Positions 18,729-27,252 of a stretch of 48,276 nucleotides of DNA are shown piece after piece; position 1 is the first letter of the stretch; each line of letters starts with the position of its first letter. The notes beneath the pieces were generated by a model that saw only the letters and a list, made by a program, of their open reading frames with translations, was not told the DNA's origin and did no database searches. The DNA is from Desulfuromusa sp. (GTDB lineage: Bacteria; Desulfobacterota; Desulfuromonadia; Desulfuromonadales; Geopsychrobacteraceae). The stretch is taken from positions 1 to 48,276 of the forward strand of contig JADGEB010000025.1 of assembly GCA_016744595.1 (NCBI GenBank), in the 5' to 3' direction. The position numbers were made by a program, and so were the translations under genes.

Positions 18729-19078
18729 CTGTTCACTCCTTTATAGTGATAGGAAAATGGATCATCTCAATAAAAACTCGTGCATTATAGGGGATTTTTA
18801 TACAGTTGTCGACCGATAACAACGGTAAAAATAGGTGAATACTACTTTCTTCTGGTTGCCATTTTATATTTAAAATAAAGCTGGAATGATGGCTAAATGA
18901 GCAACTGGAAATACCTGACTAAAATGCTTGAAAATAATTGACAGAAATAGTCGGGTATGATAATTCTGTTATGTCTAAAGCGGTGGGTGTTATAAAATAT
19001 CATTCAATGTGCAATAGCCGAGCTTTTCAATAGTATATTAGCTTATGCGATAATGTTAGATACTAGGAGGTATGATAA
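18729..19078. other. Divergent promoter region between fumarase and the cysE-isc unit
   Basis: About 350 bases with no gene. The half near cysE holds a sigma-70-like promoter overlapped by IscR-like operators (separate entry). Otherwise it is AT-rich, and I see no clear promoter for fumarase. Confidence 0.5.
18911..18966 (+). promoter_or_regulatory. Promoter with tandem IscR type 1-like operators
   Basis: The 25 bases at 18934-18958 match the E. coli type 1 IscR consensus, as I recall it, at about 23 positions: left half ATAATTGACA, right half AGTCGGGTAT. Bases 18911-18925 (ATACCTGACTAAAAT) match the left 15 bases of the same consensus exactly, while the right part of that site is weak. The first site contains a TTGACA -35 (18938), with TAATTC 17 bases downstream as a candidate -10. 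An operator over the -35 implies repression by the IscR encoded in this operon. Confidence 0.7.
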
Positions 19079-19792
19079 ATGTTTTCTCAACTCAAGGAAG
19101 ATTTAAAAGTTGTCTTTGAGCGTGACCCTGCAGTACGTGGCGTGTTTGAGATCATTTTTTGCTATCCTGGTTTTCACGCAATGATTTTTTATCGATTTGC
19201 TCACTGGTTGTGGAATCACAATATGAAATTTTTCGGGCGCTTGGTTTCTCATTTTGGGCGCTTTATGACGGGCATTGAAATACATCCTGGAGCCACAATA
19301 GGTCGCGGTTTTTTTATCGATCACGGCATGGGTGTCGTGATTGGTGAAACTGCTGAAATAGGTGAAAATTGTACTCTTTATCATGGTGTCACTCTGGGTG
19401 GAACTTCTTGGGCTAAGGAAAAACGCCATCCAACTTTAGGCAATAACGTTATTATTGGTTCCGGGGCAAAAATACTTGGACCCTTTATCGTTGGGGATGA
19501 CAGTAAGATTGGTTCGAACTCTGTTGTTGTTAAGGAAGTTCCAGCAACAGCAACAGTTGTTGGTATTCCTGGGCGAGTCGTTTTGTCTGGAGAGAAAAGG
19601 GATGGAATTGACCTTGAACATAACAAGCTCCCTGATCCAGTCGCCAAAGCAGTTAGTTGTATGTTTGACCAAATCAGGCGGCTAGAAGATCGGGTGGAAG
19701 AATTGCAGAAAGAGCAAAAGCAGCTGCGAGTTGAGTTGGCTAATCCAGAAAGAAAAGAACAACACCAACCGATTAATGAGGAAGTAGTCTGA
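19079..19792 (+). CDS. cysE: Serine O-acetyltransferase
   Basis: A 237-residue enzyme making O-acetylserine from serine and acetyl-CoA, the first step of cysteine synthesis. The helical N-terminus ([14 protein letters not shown]) is followed by a left-handed beta-helix of hexapeptide repeats ([36 protein letters not shown]) carrying the D81-H82 and H102 active-site candidates. A C-terminal coiled coil (about 195-222) follows. The start has GGAGGT upstream. The stop overlaps the iscR start by one base (TGATG), so the genes are translationally coupled. Placement at the head of an isc unit links cysteine synthesis directly to Fe-S assembly and brings it under the same IscR-like control. Confidence 0.95.
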   Translation: MFSQLKEDLKVVFERDPAVRGVFEIIFCYPGFHAMIFYRFAHWLWNHNMKFFGRLVSHFGRFMTGIEIHPGATIGRGFFIDHGMGVVIGETAEIGENCTLYHGVTLGGTSWAKEKRHPTLGNNVIIGSGAKILGPFIVGDDSKIGSNSVVVKEVPATATVVGIPGRVVLSGEKRDGIDLEHNKLPDPVAKAVSCMFDQIRRLEDRVEELQKEQKQLRVELANPERKEQHQPINEEVV

Positions 19793-20229
19793 TGAGGATG
19801 TCAACAAAAGCGCAATATGCGGTACGTGCTCTTGTTAGCTTAAACTTGAGTAGTGATGGACTGCCTGTTTCTATTAAAGACATTTCAGCGCGGGAAAATA
19901 TTTCTTTGAATTACCTTGAGCAGTTATTTGTCAAGTTGCGTCGTGGGGGCATTGTTAATAGTGTCCGTGGTCCGGGAGGTGGCTACTTGCTTGCCCGTTC
20001 TGCTACTGATATTCGTATTGATCAGATAATTGATACTGTTGAAGAAGCGTTAATGCCACTTTCCTGTATGAATGCTGATGGTAGTTGTGGCTGTGATATG
20101 GAATGTACAACACAATCTGTCTGGCAGGGATTGGGAAATCAAATTAGAAATTTTCTCGCTTCTGTGACTCTTGAAGATTTAACCAATGATGGCCGTCGGC
20201 AACTGAGCAGGCGAGTGGCAAATATTTAA
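19792..20229 (+). CDS. iscR: Rrf2-family Fe-S regulator IscR
   Basis: A 145-residue Rrf2 winged-helix regulator. The N-terminus [14 protein letters not shown] and the wing GPGGGYLLA are typical of the family. Cys 92, 99, 101 and 105 lie in SCMNADGSCGCDMEC, close to the three cluster ligands of E. coli IscR (92, 98, 104), so it probably binds a [2Fe-2S] cluster; the fourth Cys is extra. It overlaps cysE by one base and precedes the desulfurase by 29 bases. IscR-like operators upstream of cysE suggest feedback repression when clusters are plentiful. A CymR-like cysteine-sensing role is less likely given the cysteines. Confidence 0.9.
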   Translation: MRMSTKAQYAVRALVSLNLSSDGLPVSIKDISARENISLNYLEQLFVKLRRGGIVNSVRGPGGGYLLARSATDIRIDQIIDTVEEALMPLSCMNADGSCGCDMECTTQSVWQGLGNQIRNFLASVTLEDLTNDGRRQLSRRVANI

Positions 20230-20258
20230 CAATTATCCAGTTTAACCGGAGGAATTTC

Positions 20259-21482
20259 GTGAAAAATATTTACATGGACAATAACGCGACGACAGCGGTC
20301 AAGCCTCAAGTTCTGGAGGCGATGTTACCCTATTTTTGCGAACAGTTTGGTAACCCATCCAGTGTTCACTGGGCTGGCAGGATGGTTGGCGGAGCTATTG
20401 ATAAGGCTCGTGGGCAGGTTGCAGAATTGCTTAACTGTTCTTCTGCGGAGGTCATCTTCCTGTCGTGTGGTAGTGAAGGAGATAATTATGCCATCAAAGG
20501 GACAGCTGATGCTCTGAAGGAGAAAGGGAATCATATAATTACCACTTCAGTTGAGCATCCTGCGGTTTTGGAAACCTGTGAGGCGCTTGAGAAGGATGGT
20601 TATGATGTAACCTATCTTAACGTTGACCAGAATGGGATGCTTGACCTTGTGGAGCTTGAGGCTGCGATCACCGATAAGACCATCTTGATTTCGGTCATGT
20701 GGGCAAATAATGAGACCGGTAATATTTTTCCAATTGAAGATATCGGACAAATTGCCAAAAAACATAAGGTGCGATTTCATACTGATGCTGTACAGGCGGT
20801 AGGAAAAATTCCAGTCGACGTACGTAAAGCTAATGTTGATATGGCGGTTATCTCTGGTCATAAAATAGGAGCTCCAAAAGGTATCGGCGCAATGTATTTG
20901 CGCCGTGGCACAAAAATCTCCCGTTTCATGCATGGTGGTCATCAGGAGCGAAATCGACGGGCTGGTACCCATAATGTTCCTGGAATTGTGGGCTTGGGTA
21001 TTGCCTGTGAGTTGGCTCAACAAAGCATGGATAAAGATTATGCTTATGTGCGTGATTTGCGAGATACACTTGAAAATGGAATTTTATCAACCATCCCTGA
21101 GGTTAAGTTGAATGGGCACCCCAATGCAGATTTTCGTCTCCCTAATACACTGAATGTCAGTTTTAATTATATCGAAGGTGAGTCACTTTTACTGTTTTTC
21201 GATATGAAGGGAATTGCAGCTTCTTCTGGTTCAGCTTGTACTTCTGGGTCACTGGAACCATCACATGTTATGGGAGCGATGGGGGTTGACATTGTTCTGG
21301 CCCATTCCAGTACTAGATTCAGTCTTGGTCCTGATAATAACCGCGATGAAGTCAATTTTATCTTGCAAGAACTCCCTGCGATTGTGCAGAGGCTTCGGGA
21401 AATGAGTCCATTATATAAACGTGATGAACCAACGCCTTTGTCTTGTGATGATTGTCGCATGGTCAATAAGGTTTGTGCCTGA
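20259..21482 (+). CDS. iscS: Cysteine desulfurase (NifS/IscS type)
   Basis: A 407-residue PLP enzyme that removes sulfur from cysteine as a protein persulfide for Fe-S assembly and tRNA thiolation. Seen: N-terminal MDNNATTAV, PLP-lysine motif SGHKIGAPKG (K202), substrate motif RAGTHNVPG, and the active-site loop SSGSACTSGS (C327). It starts at GTG with GGAGG upstream. The C-terminus ends in a Cys-rich tail (SCDDCRMVNKVCA), which is unusual and could aid sulfur relay or metal binding. The neighbours iscR, iscU and mnmA are a regulator and two sulfur acceptors. NifS rather than IscS naming is possible, since there is no hscBA-fdx nearby. Confidence 0.93.
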   Translation: MKNIYMDNNATTAVKPQVLEAMLPYFCEQFGNPSSVHWAGRMVGGAIDKARGQVAELLNCSSAEVIFLSCGSEGDNYAIKGTADALKEKGNHIITTSVEHPAVLETCEALEKDGYDVTYLNVDQNGMLDLVELEAAITDKTILISVMWANNETGNIFPIEDIGQIAKKHKVRFHTDAVQAVGKIPVDVRKANVDMAVISGHKIGAPKGIGAMYLRRGTKISRFMHGGHQERNRRAGTHNVPGIVGLGIACELAQQSMDKDYAYVRDLRDTLENGILSTIPEVKLNGHPNADFRLPNTLNVSFNYIEGESLLLFFDMKGIAASSGSACTSGSLEPSHVMGAMGVDIVLAHSSTRFSLGPDNNRDEVNFILQELPAIVQRLREMSPLYKRDEPTPLSCDDCRMVNKVCA

Positions 21483-21606
21483 TGGTGTCGTAAAAACTCT
21501 AATTTGCAGTGTTGTCGCAGTTTTTCATGGTCTTAATCTACTGGTATATGTCTGTACCCCTGAAAAGCTACTCCACCTTGCTGATTGAATTTTTTACTTA
21601 GCTATC
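21480..21606. repeat. Palindromic intergenic element, copy A (127 bp)
   Basis: It begins at the iscS stop codon (TGATGGTGTCGTAAAA) and ends with TTTACTTAGCTATC, so its ends are imperfect inverted repeats. The element after htpG (32793-32919) is also 127 bases, with matching ends and a shared internal ACCCCTGAAA. It has no coding capacity and looks like a small non-autonomous or REP/MITE-like repeat. Confidence 0.55.
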
Positions 21607-21656
21607 TACTAATTGTTTTTTAAAAGGCCATTAAAATAAAAATAGGAGAAATAATT

Positions 21657-22025
21657 ATGTATACAGAAAAAGTCATGGATCACTTTTCAAACCCACGCAA
21701 TGTCGGGGAGATTGAAAACGCTAACGGTGTTGGAGAGGTTGGCAATGCTTCCTGTGGAGATATTATGAGAATTTCACTACAGGTTGAAAATGACGTTATT
21801 CAAGATGTCAAATTCAAAACCTTTGGCTGTGGTGCTGCAATTGCGACATCTTCTATGGTAACTGAACTGGCAATTGGAAAAACAATTGATGAGGCGTTGA
21901 TATTGACAAATCAGGCGGTTGCCGAAGCCTTGGACGGTTTGCCACCAGCGAAAATGCACTGTTCTAATTTGGCTGCCGATGCTTTGCATGAAGCGATAAA
22001 AAATTATAGAGAACAAAATCCTTAA
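21657..22025 (+). CDS. iscU: Fe-S cluster assembly scaffold IscU/NifU N-terminal type
   Basis: A 122-residue scaffold on which [2Fe-2S] clusters are built. The three conserved Cys are C33 (NASCGD, with the conserved D35), C58 (FGCGAAIA) and C102 (KMHCSNLA). It lacks the NifU middle and C-terminal domains and the full LPPVK chaperone motif, having LPPAK at the same place. A good Shine-Dalgarno (AGGAGA) precedes the ATG. A repeat element separates it from iscS, and a strong terminator follows, ending the cysE-iscR-iscS-iscU unit. No hscA, hscB or ferredoxin gene follows. Confidence 0.93.
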   Translation: MYTEKVMDHFSNPRNVGEIENANGVGEVGNASCGDIMRISLQVENDVIQDVKFKTFGCGAAIATSSMVTELAIGKTIDEALILTNQAVAEALDGLPPAKMHCSNLAADALHEAIKNYREQNP

Positions 22026-22089
22026 CCGTAATTGTTAGCAGTCTGTGATTGCTTGTCTGGCAGGCTGCTAGAATTTAGATTGACTATGG

Positions 22090-22118
22090 AGGGCTCTATT
22101 TTGGTGGAGCCCTTTTTG
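22090..22118 (+). terminator. Rho-independent terminator of the isc unit
   Basis: AGGGCTC pairs with GAGCCCT around a 10-base loop and is followed by TTTTT. It lies about 65 bases after iscU and 20 bases before mnmA. Confidence 0.9.
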
Positions 22119-22140
22119 TCTTATTTTAGCTGGGGTTCGT

Positions 22141-23202
22141 GTGAAAAAACGTGTTGTTGTTGCTATGAGTGGTGGTGTCGATTCGTCGGTTTCTGCTGCA
22201 TTGTTGAAAGAGCAGGGTTATGAGGTCATCGGTTTGACGATGCATCATTGGGATAGTTGCGCTAAAGAGAGTGCTGGTGAAACAGGTCACTCAAACGTTG
22301 CTGTTGTTGCTGCAAAAAAAATAGCGGATCAATTGCATATTCCATTTTACTCCGTCAACTTTGAAACTGATTTTCGTCAGCAAATCATAACCCATTTTTG
22401 TAGTGAGTATTTTTCAGGTCGTACTCCTAATCCTTGTGCTGTTTGTAATAAAAAAATTAAATTTGGTTTGCTTTTAGAGAAAGCCTTGGAACTTGGAGCC
22501 GATTTTCTCGCTACGGGTCATTATGTTTCTCTCGCAGAGGAAGAAGGTCAAAGGTTTATTTGCAAAGGGGTTGATCGTAATAAGGATCAGAGTTATTTCC
22601 TCTTTTCCCTCAATCAAGAACAACTCTCCCATTGCTTGTTCCCTTTGGGCGGTTTAAACAAGCAGCAGGTGCGGACTCATGCAACACGCTTTGGTTTTCA
22701 AATTGCTGAAAAAGATGAAAGTCAGGATATCTGTTTTATTCCTGATGGGGATTATGTGAATTTTCTTGAGTGTGAGCAGGGAGCAGGAAAATTAAACGGT
22801 AAAATTGTCCATATTTTAGGAGAAGTTCTCGGGCAGCATCAGGGGATATATCGTTATACGATTGGTCAGCGTAAAGGTCTCGGTATTGGTTGGACGGAGC
22901 CGCTCTTTGTTGTTGGTATTGATGCCGAGAAAAAGAAAGTTATTGTTGGTGAAAAGAAATTTCTCAGTCGCACCGAGATGGTCGTTGAGCAATGTTGTTG
23001 GAGTATCCCTGAGCCAACTGAATCGATTTCATCCTTATGCCGTATACGCTATCGTCATACTGAGGTTCCAGTGACCGTTGAACCTTTAGACAATCATCGT
23101 GTAAGAGTTAGTTTTGATTTGCCGCAGGATGGTATTACTCCTGGTCAAGCAGCTGTTTTTTATACCGGTGATCTGGTTATCGGGGGCGGCTGGATTCAAT
23201 GA
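22141..23202 (+). CDS. mnmA: tRNA-specific 2-thiouridylase MnmA
   Basis: A 353-residue ATP-dependent enzyme that thiolates U34 of tRNA-Lys, -Glu and -Gln using persulfide sulfur ultimately from a cysteine desulfurase. Seen: PP-loop SGGVDSS at the N-terminus, NPCAVCNKKIKFG with the catalytic C99, ATGHYV, the second catalytic Cys in DESQDICFIPDG, and the beta-barrel C-terminus. It starts at GTG. It sits just after the isc unit that supplies its sulfur and overlaps mtaB by four bases (ATGA), so these two tRNA-modification genes are coupled. Confidence 0.96.
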   Translation: MKKRVVVAMSGGVDSSVSAALLKEQGYEVIGLTMHHWDSCAKESAGETGHSNVAVVAAKKIADQLHIPFYSVNFETDFRQQIITHFCSEYFSGRTPNPCAVCNKKIKFGLLLEKALELGADFLATGHYVSLAEEEGQRFICKGVDRNKDQSYFLFSLNQEQLSHCLFPLGGLNKQQVRTHATRFGFQIAEKDESQDICFIPDGDYVNFLECEQGAGKLNGKIVHILGEVLGQHQGIYRYTIGQRKGLGIGWTEPLFVVGIDAEKKKVIVGEKKFLSRTEMVVEQCCWSIPEPTESISSLCRIRYRHTEVPVTVEPLDNHRVRVSFDLPQDGITPGQAAVFYTGDLVIGGGWIQ

Positions 23203-24497
23203 GAACAACGGTCTCTATCGTCACTCTAGGGTGTAAGACCAATCAGTTTGAATCTGCTGCAATGGGTGAACAATTGATTCTGGCTGGATATCAACAGGTT
23301 GCTTTTGATGCTGGGGCTGATCTGGTTGTCGTTAATACCTGTACCGTAACTGCCGCAACCGATGTGCAATCACGTAAGTTGATACGTCGAGCTAGACGTC
23401 TCAATTCTCAGGCTCGTATCGTTGTAACTGGTTGTTACGCACAAATTGATCCACACCAATTAAATCAGTTGCCTGGTGTTTCTCTCGTGATTGGCAACCA
23501 GGAAAAAGGAAAAATACTGGAGTGTCTTCTTGAGAATAATAAGCCAGGGCAGGTACGGGTTGCAGATATTCGTAACAGCAAGGTGGTTGAACCTCTCAGA
23601 TTGACCGGTTTTGAGCAGCGTAGCCGGGCTTTTGTACAAATTCAGAATGGTTGTGATGCATTTTGCTCCTATTGTATTATCCCTTATGCTCGCGGGCGAA
23701 GTCGCTCCGTTTCGATTCAAGATGTTGTTAATCAAATCGTAAAACTGTCTGATAATGGTTATCCAGAGGTTGTTCTGACCGGTATCCATATTGGTAATTA
23801 TGGTCAGGATCTTAACCCAAAAACAGATCTGCTAGCCCTGCTGAAAAGGATTGAACAGTCGAATTTTTCTGGCCGTTTACGTCTTGGATCTGTTGAGCCG
23901 ACAGAGCTTTCAGAGGATCTGTATCGATATATCGCTGAATCGACTTGGATCTGTCCACATTTCCATATTCCTCTACAGTCAGGAGATGATAAAATTCTTC
24001 AACGGATGAATCGCCATTACACAACAGATTTTTTTGCTTCTTTGCTTGAGAAAATCCATCATTTGTCTCCTGATGCAGCGATAGGCTTGGATGTGATCAC
24101 CGGGTTTCCTGGAGAAAGTGATTCTCAGTTTGATCATACTTGCCAGTTGCTTGAACAACTTCCATTTAGCCATTTACATGTTTTTCCATTCAGCAAAAGA
24201 GTGGGAACCCCGGCCGCAGACATGGTTGGGCAAGTATCTGGAACAGTGATTAAAGAACGGGCGGCTCTCTTGAGAGATATTGGCGCAAGTAAAAATCAAA
24301 ATTTTTCACAGCGCTTTATTGATTCACAACTCAAACTGGTAATGGAGGGCGGAGAAATAGATGGGTGGCGTAAGGGATTGTCGGAGAACTATCTTCCGGT
24401 TTGGGTCCCAGCCGATTCAACTCAGCAGGGGGAATTGTGCACAGTTGCGATTGATGGTCTGTATAAAGATGGGCTTTGGGGGCAAGTTGTTCAGTAA
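23199..24497 (+). CDS. mtaB: tRNA t6A37 methylthiotransferase MtaB
   Basis: A 432-residue radical-SAM methylthiotransferase that converts t6A37 to ms2t6A37 in ANN-decoding tRNAs. The N-terminal cluster cysteines lie in LGCKTNQFE, VNTCTVT and TGCYAQ; the radical-SAM cluster motif is CDAFCSYCIIPYARGRSRS; a short C-terminal TRAM-like region follows. The early LGCKTNQFE and the CxxxCxxC context fit MtaB better than MiaB or RimO. Its start overlaps the mnmA stop, implying cotranscription. It depends on Fe-S clusters, consistent with its place beside the isc genes. Confidence 0.93.
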   Translation: MRTTVSIVTLGCKTNQFESAAMGEQLILAGYQQVAFDAGADLVVVNTCTVTAATDVQSRKLIRRARRLNSQARIVVTGCYAQIDPHQLNQLPGVSLVIGNQEKGKILECLLENNKPGQVRVADIRNSKVVEPLRLTGFEQRSRAFVQIQNGCDAFCSYCIIPYARGRSRSVSIQDVVNQIVKLSDNGYPEVVLTGIHIGNYGQDLNPKTDLLALLKRIEQSNFSGRLRLGSVEPTELSEDLYRYIAESTWICPHFHIPLQSGDDKILQRMNRHYTTDFFASLLEKIHHLSPDAAIGLDVITGFPGESDSQFDHTCQLLEQLPFSHLHVFPFSKRVGTPAADMVGQVSGTVIKERAALLRDIGASKNQNFSQRFIDSQLKLVMEGGEIDGWRKGLSENYLPVWVPADSTQQGELCTVAIDGLYKDGLWGQVVQ

Positions 24498-24606
24498 TAC
24501 AATGCGAATATCAATTCTTTCAGGTTGATTCCAACTTATAGAAAATACTGACTTTGAAATGGTATTTTGCCTCCCTTTTTGTGTGTAGCACTGTTATTAT
24601 CAACTT

Positions 24607-25347
24607 ATGAAGGAACGTCTGGACAAACTATTGGTGCGACGTGGGGTAGTTATCTCGCGGGAACGTGCGCGTGCTTTAATTCTCGCCGGGAAAGTTATTG
24701 TTGACGATCATCGTGTTGATAAGGCTGGAGCACAGGTGTCAGAAGATGCTGTATTCCGTATCAAAGGTGAAGATATCCCCTATGTTTCTCGTGGTGGGTT
24801 GAAACTCGAAAAGGCTCTTCAGGAATTTACAGTTGATGTGAAGGATAAGATAGCTATTGATGTTGGTGCTTCAACTGGAGGCTTCAGTGATTGCCTGTTG
24901 CAGCGTGGAGCGAAAAAAGTCTATGCAGTGGATGTAGGTTATGGGCAGCTGGCCTGGAGCCTTCGCGAAGATCAGCGGGTTGTGAATTTGGAACGCTGCA
25001 ATATTCGACATCTGCAACTGAGCCAGTTGGCTGATGTCCCCGTTTTAGCAGTTGTCGATGCCTCTTTTATCTCGCTGGCAAAAGTATTACCAAATACGCT
25101 GAGCCTTCTTGCCAAAGAAGCAGAAGTTATTGCCCTTATAAAACCGCAGTTTGAGGTTGGAAGAGGTCAGGTTGGAAAAGGTGGAGTAGTAAAAGATCGA
25201 CAGCAACAAGATCTGGTTGTTGAACAGATTTGTGATCTGGTAATAAGTCTGGATTGCCAGGTACTTGGTGTTACGGAAAGTCCAATATTAGGCCCTAAAG
25301 GTAATCGTGAGTTTCTTATATACCTGAAAAAAATGGATAGCATTTAG
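24607..25347 (+). CDS. tlyA: TlyA-family rRNA 2'-O-methyltransferase
   Basis: A 246-residue protein with an N-terminal S4 RNA-binding domain (RLDKLLVRRGVVISRERARA) and an FtsJ-like SAM methyltransferase domain (IDVGASTGGFSDCLLQRGA, AVDVGYGQLAW). TlyA enzymes 2'-O-methylate cytidines in 16S and 23S rRNA; the old name hemolysin A is misleading. Members with this short N-terminus usually act on 16S and 23S or on 23S alone, which I cannot decide here. It begins 110 bases after mtaB and heads a run with the HIT and RSH genes. Confidence 0.93.
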   Translation: MKERLDKLLVRRGVVISRERARALILAGKVIVDDHRVDKAGAQVSEDAVFRIKGEDIPYVSRGGLKLEKALQEFTVDVKDKIAIDVGASTGGFSDCLLQRGAKKVYAVDVGYGQLAWSLREDQRVVNLERCNIRHLQLSQLADVPVLAVVDASFISLAKVLPNTLSLLAKEAEVIALIKPQFEVGRGQVGKGGVVKDRQQQDLVVEQICDLVISLDCQVLGVTESPILGPKGNREFLIYLKKMDSI

Positions 25348-25432
25348 AAAATGCTTTTTAAAATTAGTATTATGATCAGATATTTTGCTAGTATTTTCTT
25401 CTATCCTCCAGTTTAGACGCAAGGAGATAACG

Positions 25433-25780
25433 ATGGGTGCTGATTGTTTGTTTTGTAAAATTATTGCAGGTGAAATTCCAGCAACAATAAAATATGAGGA
25501 TTCCCATTTGGTGGTTTTTGATGACATCGATCCTCAGGCTCCGTACCATTTTCTGATTGTCCCGAAAAAGCATATCGACACAACTCTTGATCTGGTAGCC
25601 GAAGATAACGAGCTGATTGGTCATGTTTATCAGGTCGCTGGAAAGCTAGCACTCGATATGGGTTTTGCTGAGGAAGGTTTTAGGGTCATTAATAACTGTA
25701 AAGAAGCTGGCGGACAAACGGTCTGGCATATCCATTTTCACCTTTTAGGTGGCCGTGATATGAATTGGCCTCCAGGATAA
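25433..25780 (+). CDS. hinT: HIT-family nucleotide-binding protein (HinT-like)
   Basis: A 115-residue HIT hydrolase of purine nucleoside phosphoramidates. Seen: CLFCKIIAGEIPA at the N-terminus (a Cys pair), FDDIDPQAPYHFLIVPKKH, and the catalytic triad QTVWHIHFHLLGGRDM. The frame is open to 25385, but ATG 25433 follows AAGGAG at the right spacing and gives the family length. It lies 22 bases before the RSH gene and is probably cotranscribed with it. Confidence 0.95.
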   Translation: MGADCLFCKIIAGEIPATIKYEDSHLVVFDDIDPQAPYHFLIVPKKHIDTTLDLVAEDNELIGHVYQVAGKLALDMGFAEEGFRVINNCKEAGGQTVWHIHFHLLGGRDMNWPPG

Positions 25781-25802
25781 ATAGGGTAGGTAGAGAAGAT
25801 TT

Positions 25803-27233
25803 ATGGCAGAATTTGACAGTCAAATAGAGCAGCGCTTAATGACCGATATTATGGAACTGTTGGTGACCCATTATGGCGCGGAACTGTCTGAGGATGAGCT
25901 GGATTTCGAAATTGACCGGGTCGAACAGGCTCTGACTGATGCTCGTTCGTCACATCAAGGACAGGTTCGTAAGTCGGGTGAGCCTTACATTTTCCATCCA
26001 TTGCGGGTGACCCATTTAGCTGCACGTCACTGGATGGATTTTCCTTCCATTATTGCAGCATTGTTACATGATGTCGTTGAAGATACCCCCGTGACTCTGG
26101 CAGATGTTCGAGAGAAATATGGTGAAGAAGTTGCTCATCTGGTTGATGGTTTGACCAAAGTTACCTCTGAAATTATGACCCGTGATGACCTTAAAAAGGA
26201 AACCTATAAAAAAACTTTACTGGTTGCTATTGATGACATCCGAGTGCTCTGCTTGAAATTCTGGGATCGAATCGACAATCTACGAACGATCGATGCTTTG
26301 CCGCAACACAAACAAAAACTGATAGCTGAAGAAACCCGTATGATTTATGTTCCTCTTGCGCAGCATCTTGGTATGGGCTATGTGGCGACTGAACTTGAAT
26401 CCCTTTCATCCTCCGTTCTTTATCCACGCCGGGCAAAAAGTTATGATCAGGTACTTCTTCTGCAAAAACAAGATAATGGTGATTTTCTTCGGAAGATCCG
26501 AGCAAGAATTGTCAATGCTTGTGAACAACAGAAGATAGATGTTTTTATAAAGGATCGTTGGCGACCCTTCTCTGTGTCCTCAGCTCGAAGCAAACAACGT
26601 GGTTTCTCTGCTTTGTTTACTATGGAAGTACAAGTTAATCGAATTATGGATGCCTACCTGTTTCTGGGGATATTGCATAGTCTGTTCCCTCCAATACCGG
26701 GAAAATTGCGTGACCATTTGAATCTAACTTCCCAACATGGATATCAGGCATTAAAAACGACGGTTCAGGCAGATGAACAGCGTCTGCGAGTCGAAATTAC
26801 TACGAGAAAACTGACTCGATTCAATGAATCAGGGGTTCTGGCTCCGGGTTTTAAGTTCCGTCATGAGAACTTTCGGGACTTGATTAGATCATTGATGGAA
26901 GGAGAGTCTGCTTTTGATACAGAATCGATGCGATTGGCATCGGCGACAATACAGGTCTATACCCCAGAGGGAGAAATAAGAACCTTGCCAGAAGGTAGTA
27001 GTGTCCTTGACTTTGCCTTTGAAATACATGATTCACTTGGCTTGCACGCACGTCGTGGAATTATTAACGGACGAACCCGACAACTTAAAACCCGCTTGCT
27101 TGATGGTGATCAGGTTTTTGTTGAAACTTCAGAAAAATCAGGAGTTTTACCTAAATGGTTGGAGTGGGGCGTAACGCCACGTGCCCGGAACAGTATTCGT
27201 CGTTATTTGCGTAATAAAATAAGGGCTTCTTGA
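25803..27233 (+). CDS. RelA/SpoT-homologue: HD hydrolase with degenerate synthetase domain and TGS
   Basis: A 476-residue protein of the (p)ppGpp synthetase/hydrolase family, clearly shorter than full RSH proteins (about 700-750). The HD hydrolase core is intact: H65 (IFHPLRVTH), H89-D90 (ALLHDVVEDT) and D155 with N159 (KFWDRIDNLRT). In the synthetase region only the second half is recognisable (LFPPIPGKLRDHLNL, QHGYQALKT). The RxKxxxSxxxK site reads RWRPFSVSSARSK, the catalytic Asp segment is not recognisable, and the EVQIRT motif reads RVEITT. A TGS domain follows (about 388-450); the C-terminal ACT part is absent. It is most likely an alarmone hydrolase without synthesis activity, or a regulator. 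It sits in the run tlyA-hinT-RSH-deacetylase. Confidence 0.85.
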   Translation: MAEFDSQIEQRLMTDIMELLVTHYGAELSEDELDFEIDRVEQALTDARSSHQGQVRKSGEPYIFHPLRVTHLAARHWMDFPSIIAALLHDVVEDTPVTLADVREKYGEEVAHLVDGLTKVTSEIMTRDDLKKETYKKTLLVAIDDIRVLCLKFWDRIDNLRTIDALPQHKQKLIAEETRMIYVPLAQHLGMGYVATELESLSSSVLYPRRAKSYDQVLLLQKQDNGDFLRKIRARIVNACEQQKIDVFIKDRWRPFSVSSARSKQRGFSALFTMEVQVNRIMDAYLFLGILHSLFPPIPGKLRDHLNLTSQHGYQALKTTVQADEQRLRVEITTRKLTRFNESGVLAPGFKFRHENFRDLIRSLMEGESAFDTESMRLASATIQVYTPEGEIRTLPEGSSVLDFAFEIHDSLGLHARRGIINGRTRQLKTRLLDGDQVFVETSEKSGVLPKWLEWGVTPRARNSIRRYLRNKIRAS

Positions 27234-27252
27234 TCTCACTTCGGATGGACTT

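Noticed and set aside
20547..21023. 158-codon open frame on the minus strand
   Set aside because: Antisense to the cysteine desulfurase; no motifs, explained by codon bias.
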